Below, one piece after another: positions 59,910 to 64,000 of a stretch of 64,000 nucleotides of DNA (position 1 is its first letter; each line of letters begins with the position of its first letter). The translations under genes were made by a program, and so were the position numbers. Below the pieces are notes generated by a model. It was not told the DNA's origin. It made no database searches and saw only the letters and a program-made list of their open reading frames with translations. Source of the stretch: an uncultured Bacteroidia bacterium (GTDB lineage Bacteria; Bacteroidota; Bacteroidia; Bacteroidales; CAJPTX01); contig CAMXWF010000005.1 in NCBI GenBank assembly GCA_947252645.1, forward strand, positions 1 through 64,000, in the 5' to 3' direction.

Positions 59910-60071
59910 ATGAAGAGGACATTCCAGCCTTCGGTGCGCAAAAAGAGGAATAAGCATGGCTTTAGGAAGCGTATGTCGACGGCCAATGGTCGGAAGGTGC
60001 TGGCGGCTAGGCGTGCAAAAGGGCGTAAGCGCCTCACCGTGTCGGACGATTTTAATGGGCAGAAGCGCTAG
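59910..60071 (+). CDS. rpmH: 50S ribosomal protein L34
   Basis: A 53-residue, very basic ribosomal protein. It begins MKRTFQPSVRKKRNKHGF and continues KRMSTANGRKVLAARRAKGR, the near-invariant L34 sequence, ending with the short Bacteroidota extension LTVSDDFNGQKR. It is a core part of the large ribosomal subunit. The next gene's likely start (60055) overlaps its last 17 bases in another frame, so the two are probably co-transcribed. Confidence 0.98.
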   Translation: MKRTFQPSVRKKRNKHGFRKRMSTANGRKVLAARRAKGRKRLTVSDDFNGQKR

Positions 60072-60726
60072 CGCGAGGCCCCGTTGGGCGGCTCGTGTTG
60101 CGTTGGGGGGCTGGAGCCTACAGGGGTTGACGGCGCTGGTCGCCGGGGTGCTCCTGTTGGGGTTTCTCGGCACTGATGGGGCGTATGCCCAGAATGGGCA
60201 CACGCAGAAGGTGGCCTACGACACCATCTTCCTTACCTCGGGTCGGAAGTACTTGGGGGTGGTCAAGAACATCTCGGGCAGCAAGATCCTCTACACCGAC
60301 ACGCTCAATCAGGAGCGGTCGTTCCTGGAGCGCAACGTGCAGAAGATCGTCTATGCGAATGGGAAGGCCATGACCTTCAACGCGGTCGCGGTGGAGAGCG
60401 TGTCGGAGTCGGACTGGCGCATTGTCATCCTCACCGAGGATCCCAAGCAGGTGGAGGGGCTCTTCCCGCGCGGTCACGTGTTTGGGGAGTCCAATCCCAA
60501 GAACAAGAGTCTTAAGTCGGCCCAGCGCAGCGCGGAGACGCGCATCAAAAAGCGTGCCGTGGCCAAGAAAGGCCTCGTGGTGCTGGTCTCCAGGCGCCTA
60601 AAGACTGGCGGCTATGGCGAGATCCCGTCCTACAGGATAGAGGGTGAGGTCTATGGCACAGAGCCGCTCCCCGAGGGCGAAACGGGCGATGAGCCTGGGG
60701 AGACCCCTGAGGCGGAGGGTAAGTAG
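60055..60726 (+). CDS. Exported protein with beta-rich module
   Basis: A 223-residue protein, if begun at the ATG at 60055 inside the rpmH tail, with an Arg-rich n-region and a hydrophobic core (LTALVAGVLLLGFLG) before GAYAQ. The mature part begins with a module DTIFLTSGRKYLGVVKNIS, KILYTDTL, VQKIVYANGK like that of the 35368 protein. The C-terminal third is Lys-rich and then acidic (EGETGDEPGETPEAEG). Function unknown. An earlier ATG at 59956 would bury half of the gene in rpmH and is unlikely. Confidence 0.65.
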   Translation: MGRSASARPRWAARVALGGWSLQGLTALVAGVLLLGFLGTDGAYAQNGHTQKVAYDTIFLTSGRKYLGVVKNISGSKILYTDTLNQERSFLERNVQKIVYANGKAMTFNAVAVESVSESDWRIVILTEDPKQVEGLFPRGHVFGESNPKNKSLKSAQRSAETRIKKRAVAKKGLVVLVSRRLKTGGYGEIPSYRIEGEVYGTEPLPEGETGDEPGETPEAEGK

Positions 60727-60840
60727 TTCCTGTCGATGGGCGGGCGTCGCCCTGGGGGGCAACCCCCTAGTGGAAGTTTGCGAGCTCCTGGGCGTTGGCC
60801 GATTGGGCTTGCGACTGGAATTCTAAGTTGCAGCGATGTG

Positions 60841-60870
60841 AGGGAGCTGGGTACATACACCCAGCTCCCT
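60841..60870 (+). terminator. Strong hairpin after the rpmH operon
   Basis: A perfect 12-bp stem (60841-60852 with 60859-60870) and a 6-base loop, 115 bases after the 60055 gene. The following bases are only weakly T-rich, so it may be a terminator or an RNA-stabilising hairpin. Confidence 0.55.
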
Positions 60871-61403
60871 AGCTATTTGTAGCGAGGGGCACGGGGGCCA
60901 TGGTGAGGCTCTGCGCAAAGGTTTCTGCGTGACCATTGGTCTTCGCGGGGGCTTCTTGGACTCTTAATCCTAGGCCAAAAGTTTTTTCTGCGTGGACTCT
61001 CGGGTAGGGTGCCCGATGGACTTAAGGGAACTGCCGTTGGGCTAGCGTCTTCCCTGGGGCCAAGGGGCGAATTAGCCTCCTGGGGTGGTGTCCCTGTGGT
61101 GTGGGATGCCCGCCCGTGCTCGATGTTTTCTCCCCGGTAATGCTTTCCATGGGATAGCCAGGAGTGCTGCCCTTGGTCTGGTTTTCCCCTAGGTAGGGCG
61201 CCCGCAGGTCTTAGGGCAATCGTTTGGAGGTTAAGGGGGTTACTTCGGGGCAGGTATTCCGCCACGCGGCGCACGCTTTACTCTGGGAGGCCGATTCTGC
61301 TTCCTCGACTTCTAGGGTTTTCCCGATGGGTGATGCCCCGCTCGGGGCGTGGTTGGGGAGTCCTTCCATGCACCCGTCCCCTCCATGCTGTATGTGCTGC
61401 CCA

Positions 61404-61550
61404 TGCCCTACGGACAACGGCCCCGAATTCGCGGCGCGCAGGCGACTGGAGGCGCTGCTTGGCAAGCGGGTTTACTTTGCGCAACCCTATTGCCTAGGGC
61501 GAAGAGACCCATGGGCGCGCCAACAGGAGCTACTGGCAGCGTACCCCTAA
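61404..61550 (+). mobile_element. IS30-family transposase remnant
   Basis: In one frame the translation reads PTDNGPEFAARRRLEALLG then KRVYFAQPYCLGRRDPW and ends AAYP. This matches the IS30 transposase catalytic core (TDNGxEFAxH, VYFAxPYxxWERG, LLRxYFP), keeping the second catalytic Asp at 61413-61415. The third acidic residue and the ERGxNEN motif have decayed, and the N-terminal part is not recognisable. No terminal inverted repeats were found. A dead fragment. Confidence 0.7.
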
Positions 61551-61686
61551 AGAGGCCGCCTTCCCCCCTACTGTGGGAGAACTCGACTAAGTACAGGGCA
61601 AGATTATACGAGGCTAGGCGAGAAAAGGCAAACGAAGAGTTGCCCTATGGGTTGGATTTACAAGTGCGACTTAGTATATACGTTAT

Positions 61687-61717
61687 TTTGCAAATAGAGA
61701 GATCTGCTGTATCTTCG
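61687..61717 (+). promoter_or_regulatory. Promoter of the T9SS surface-protein gene
   Basis: TTTG at 61687-61690, 19 bases, then TATCTTCG at 61710-61717; the ATG is at 61764. Confidence 0.7.
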
Positions 61718-61763
61718 CAGTGAAATACTTAAACGTTGTTCTAAATACGAAGGGGAAGAAGGT

Positions 61764-62009
61764 ATGAGAATGATGGTGAGATTGGCGTTTTTGTCCATCG
61801 TAGTGCTACTTTTGGGCAACCTGCAGGCGAGTGGTCATGGTGAGCCAGAATGGATAGGCACAGTGGAGATCGGCGGGGTGAAGTGGCAGTACGCGAAGAT
61901 AGAATTCGAAGATGGCGTGTACCAGGTGCAGCCTAGCAAGAAAAAGATCGCTAAAATGCGTGGGAGTACGACCCGTCAATCAAAGGCACCATTACCATCC
62001 CGAGCGTGA
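61764..62009 (+). CDS. N-terminal fragment of a frameshifted surface protein
   Basis: 81 residues with a signal peptide (MVRLAFLSIVVLLLGNLQASG) and the first part of a BspA-type leucine-rich protein (WIGTVEIGGVKWQYAKIEFEDGVYQV). After about residue 63 the frame becomes nonsense and stops at 62007-62009. The expected continuation (WEYDPSIKGTITIPS) is in the -1 frame from 61961, and that frame has a TAA at 61952-61954, so one base seems lost near 61955-61960. The stop overlaps a GTG start of the next frame by 4 bases. Either a disrupted gene, a sequencing error or coupled re-initiation. Confidence 0.75.
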   Translation: MRMMVRLAFLSIVVLLLGNLQASGHGEPEWIGTVEIGGVKWQYAKIEFEDGVYQVQPSKKKIAKMRGSTTRQSKAPLPSRA

Positions 62010-63913
62010 TAGAGGGAGTGCCCGTTGTGGCCCTAGCCGCGGATGCCTTTCGAAAATGTGAAACGCTTGAAGCGGTAATAATTCCGAGCAGCATCAAGAC
62101 AATCATGCTCGGTGCATTCTACGCTTGCGGCGGGCTAAAATCGGTGACTATTCAAACGAGTGGCAGCGAGGGGCTCAAGAAGATCAAAAGGAACGTATTT
62201 GAGGATTGCAAAGCGCTCCAAAGCATTGAGTTGCCGTCGACTGTAGAGGAGATATGCGGCGAGGCGTTTTCTAAGTCTGGGTTAAAGAGCCTTACGATTC
62301 CAGGCAGCGTGAAAGTGCCAGGGTATGAACCGGGTCAATTTAGTAGTCGCGCAGTGGCCATATGCAATGGTTGTGCCGCGTTGACCACCATTGTCTTTAA
62401 AGAAGGGGTAGAGAAGATAGGCGGAGATAGCTATTTTGTTGGTTGTGACAATCTAGTGGCTATGCATATACCAGAGAGCCTAAAGGAAATCCAAGAGTAT
62501 TCAATAGATAAAGCTCCACAGTCGATTTACTACTATGGGAACAGCCCGGATGGCGTGTCGTCTTTCAACTTTGGGCGCTGCGGAGAGGCTACGCTCTATG
62601 TGCCCAAGGGGACCAAAGCTAAATTTGCCAATGTGAAGTGGCCAGATGCGTTTAAGTCGGTGGAGGAAATGGCGACTGACGTTGTGCTATCCTATGATAA
62701 TGCGATAGTGAAGGTGAAGGACTACGCCAATGGGAGTACGGTTGCGGTGGGGGTGAGCTTGCAGATTACGCTGGTGGGTGACGATAAGGTATTCGATGAG
62801 CTGAGGGTCAACGGCGGAGATCCGATTGTTGCGGCACAGGGGCTGGAGATGTGGCAGTATGAGGTAACCAAAGACGACGAGGCCAAAGGAAAGGTTGAAA
62901 TTTCGTGCACGGCGAAAGAAGGCATAAAGCTGGTGCTAGACGGAGCTGATGCCCAGTTAGAGGGCATGGCGGGAAGGCACTTTGTGAAAGTGGGCGAGCA
63001 GGTGACCATCGTTGTGGCCGATGTGAAGAGTGTGTTCCAGGAGCTTAAAGTAAATGGAAAGCCGCAGCCCGAGGCGATGTATATGCAGCGATACTCCTAC
63101 ACGGTGACCGGCGAGGATGAGAAGGCGAAAGTGGTCAAGATTGAGGGTAAGTGCGTGCAGGGTATAAAGCTTTCATTCAACGATTTAATTGTAGCTGTTA
63201 AAGTAGGAAACCAGGTAATGAAGTCTCCCTCGCGGGTCGCGGAGGGATGCCGGCTGGCGATAGTGCCTAAAGATGCGAATACGGTGTTTTCAGAGCTGAA
63301 GGTTAATGGCCAGCCCCTGGAATCAGCAATAGGAGAGGCTTCGTATGACTACACGGTGCTCAAGGCCGACCAGGAGGTTAAGATAGAGTCGGCCTCCACG
63401 GCTCCCGCAGCCCTGGAGTACGATGAGTCGGTGGTGAAGATCAATGGGCACGAGCATGGGGATAGAGTAAAGAAGAATGAGGTTCTAACGATAGCGCCGG
63501 TAGCCGCAAGTGGAGTGTTTGAAGAGTTGACGGTGAACGGGGTGAAAGTAGAAGATGCTAAGGGTAAACGCGAGGTTGTCTACAGTCTGACAGTAGCCGA
63601 TGTGGTTAAAAAGACGCTGAGGATAGTGGCTAGCGTTAAGCCGGCTGGCGATCCGCAATCTGCCGTGGAAAGCGCATTGCTGGCTGCAGCTTGGGTAGAG
63701 GGTAATCCGATAGGCGACGCGCTAGTTTTGCGGGGAGTAGAGGCCGCTGAGCGGGTGACGGTCTACTCGCTGCGCGGGGAGCGAGTGTACTTTTCAGCTC
63801 TGCGCGGGCAAGAGCGTTTGGCCATCGATGCGCGCGGGTGGGCACGCGGTGTTTACCTAGTGCGCATATGGGCGGCCGATGGAAGCCGTTCGCTGCAGAT
63901 AGTAAAGCGGTAG
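62006..63913 (+). CDS. T9SS-targeted BspA-type leucine-rich repeat surface protein (main part)
   Basis: 635 residues in the frame following the 61764 fragment. Residues 1-220 are treponemal/BspA-type leucine-rich repeats (AFRKCETLEAVIIPSSI and similar). Residues 227-560 hold four tandem modules of 75-100 residues with the pattern F-x-E-L-x-V-N-G (FDELRVNGG, FQELKVNGK, FSELKVNGQ, FEELTVNGV). Residues 565-635 are a type IX sorting domain (VTVYSLRGERVY, GWARGVYLVRIWAADG, closing KR), which would direct it to the cell surface. Such proteins bind host matrix or other bacteria. Read alone it lacks a signal peptide; it needs the 61764 segment. Confidence 0.85.
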   Translation: MIEGVPVVALAADAFRKCETLEAVIIPSSIKTIMLGAFYACGGLKSVTIQTSGSEGLKKIKRNVFEDCKALQSIELPSTVEEICGEAFSKSGLKSLTIPGSVKVPGYEPGQFSSRAVAICNGCAALTTIVFKEGVEKIGGDSYFVGCDNLVAMHIPESLKEIQEYSIDKAPQSIYYYGNSPDGVSSFNFGRCGEATLYVPKGTKAKFANVKWPDAFKSVEEMATDVVLSYDNAIVKVKDYANGSTVAVGVSLQITLVGDDKVFDELRVNGGDPIVAAQGLEMWQYEVTKDDEAKGKVEISCTAKEGIKLVLDGADAQLEGMAGRHFVKVGEQVTIVVADVKSVFQELKVNGKPQPEAMYMQRYSYTVTGEDEKAKVVKIEGKCVQGIKLSFNDLIVAVKVGNQVMKSPSRVAEGCRLAIVPKDANTVFSELKVNGQPLESAIGEASYDYTVLKADQEVKIESASTAPAALEYDESVVKINGHEHGDRVKKNEVLTIAPVAASGVFEELTVNGVKVEDAKGKREVVYSLTVADVVKKTLRIVASVKPAGDPQSAVESALLAAAWVEGNPIGDALVLRGVEAAERVTVYSLRGERVYFSALRGQERLAIDARGWARGVYLVRIWAADGSRSLQIVKR

Positions 63914-63968
63914 GCTAGCGCAGCGGGGCTTACCAAGCGGCCCTAGCTAAGCCGGAGTCAAGAGGACA

Positions 63969-64000
63969 AGGGGCTACGCGCCGGGTGGCGCATAGCCCCT
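63969..64000 (+). terminator. Hairpin after the surface-protein gene, cut by the window end
   Basis: A 14-bp stem with one mismatch (63969-63982 with 63987-64000) and a 4-base loop. A T run would lie beyond the window, so terminator function cannot be confirmed. Confidence 0.6.

Larger units (their letters stand above)
60727..61763. other. Accessory gene-poor region with IS remains
   Basis: About 1 kb without an intact gene. It contains the hairpin at 60841, a possible degenerate direct repeat (near 61010 and 61197, GGTAGGG-GCCCG followed by CTTA), an IS30-type transposase remnant (61404-61550, perhaps to 61680) and the promoter of the surface-protein gene. GC content falls toward the right end. 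Confidence 0.55.

Noticed and set aside
57622..59922. A 766-residue protein on the minus strand
   Set aside because: Only the last 408 residues are a ketosynthase; the upstream part is an out-of-frame reading of the fabG-like gene and intergenic DNA.
59956..60054. Long N-terminus of the exported protein inside rpmH
   Set aside because: This part is the +2 frame of L34 and is basic, cysteine-containing and unlike a signal peptide.
60873..61274. 133-residue minus-strand open frame
   Set aside because: Composition is Pro/Arg/Ser-rich as expected of chance reading in GC-rich DNA; no motif.
61929..61960. Programmed -1 frameshift in the surface-protein gene
   Set aside because: The local sequence G AAA AAG is not a proper X XXY YYZ heptamer, and the -1 frame has a TAA at 61952 after it; a base loss or re-initiation at GTG 62006 is simpler.
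1..64000. CRISPR array or prophage
   Set aside because: No regularly spaced direct repeats and no phage structural, cas or integrase-plus-cargo genes were seen.

Overview
The window looks like a chromosomal segment of a high-GC, asaccharolytic Bacteroidota related to Porphyromonas. The evidence is: Bacteroidota-type promoters (a -7 box of the form TAnnTTTG, sometimes with TTTG about 19-20 bases upstream); a type IX secretion (T9SS) sorting domain at the C-terminus of the 62006 protein; Bacteroidota signature genes (gldD, gldE, a DUF4290 gene next to murA, imelysin); and genes for making butyrate from amino acids, including lysine. Genus is inferred from gene content and operon style, not from a marker-gene comparison.

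Layout. 1-5 kb: a small serine recombinase, a beta-barrel protein, a cysteine-rich Hsp20, and the ptb-buk pair that turns butyryl-CoA into butyrate and ATP. 5-13 kb: PhoH-type ATPase, a coiled-coil exported protein, an S9 exopeptidase lipoprotein, a small transaldolase, a Sua5/YciO protein, greA, a HIT protein, a MORN-repeat protein and a nitroreductase. 13-17 kb, minus strand: a polytopic membrane protein, a YbjN-like protein with a poly-Asp tail, plsC and a double-domain Usp. 17-26 kb: the fermentation operon kamD - exported protein - kamE - CoA-transferase beta - bcd - etfB - etfA - crt - hbd, ending in a clear terminator. 26-32.4 kb: porin, imelysin, di-heme oxidoreductase and a ResB-CcsA fusion, a probable iron/heme locus with its own cytochrome c maturation. 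32.5-39.4 kb: tRNA-Lys(TTT), a hybrid histidine kinase that has lost its kinase residues, thyA, an M23 peptidase and AcpH. 39.7-43 kb: yigZ, pyrB, pyrI, thiL. 42.8-48.8 kb, minus strand: the operon ssb-like, gldE, gldD, phosphopantetheinyl transferase, ligA, a DUF6913-like gene. 48.9-57 kb: dipeptidase, DUF4290 gene, murA, pgk, ftsE, nfnA, nfnB. 57.6-60.7 kb: a ketosynthase/ketoreductase pair, rpmH (L34) and an exported protein. 60.7-64 kb: an accessory patch with an IS30-type transposase remnant and a frameshifted, T9SS-targeted leucine-rich surface protein.

How the parts fit. Lysine 5,6-aminomutase (KamDE), the CoA-transferase, crotonase, hydroxybutyryl-CoA dehydrogenase, butyryl-CoA dehydrogenase with EtfAB, then Ptb-Buk make most of a lysine/acetyl-CoA to butyrate route. 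NfnAB would exchange electrons among ferredoxin, NADH and NADPH. The lysine 2,3-aminomutase, the kdd/kce/kal steps and the CoA-transferase alpha subunit are not in this window. No CRISPR array, prophage or intact transposon was seen.

Most unusual points: an exported-protein gene inside the aminomutase operon; a structured intergenic repeat present twice 40 kb apart; the pseudo-kinase; a roughly 120-residue insertion in LigA; MurA with Asp in place of the fosfomycin-target Cys; and the frameshifted adhesin beside IS remains.
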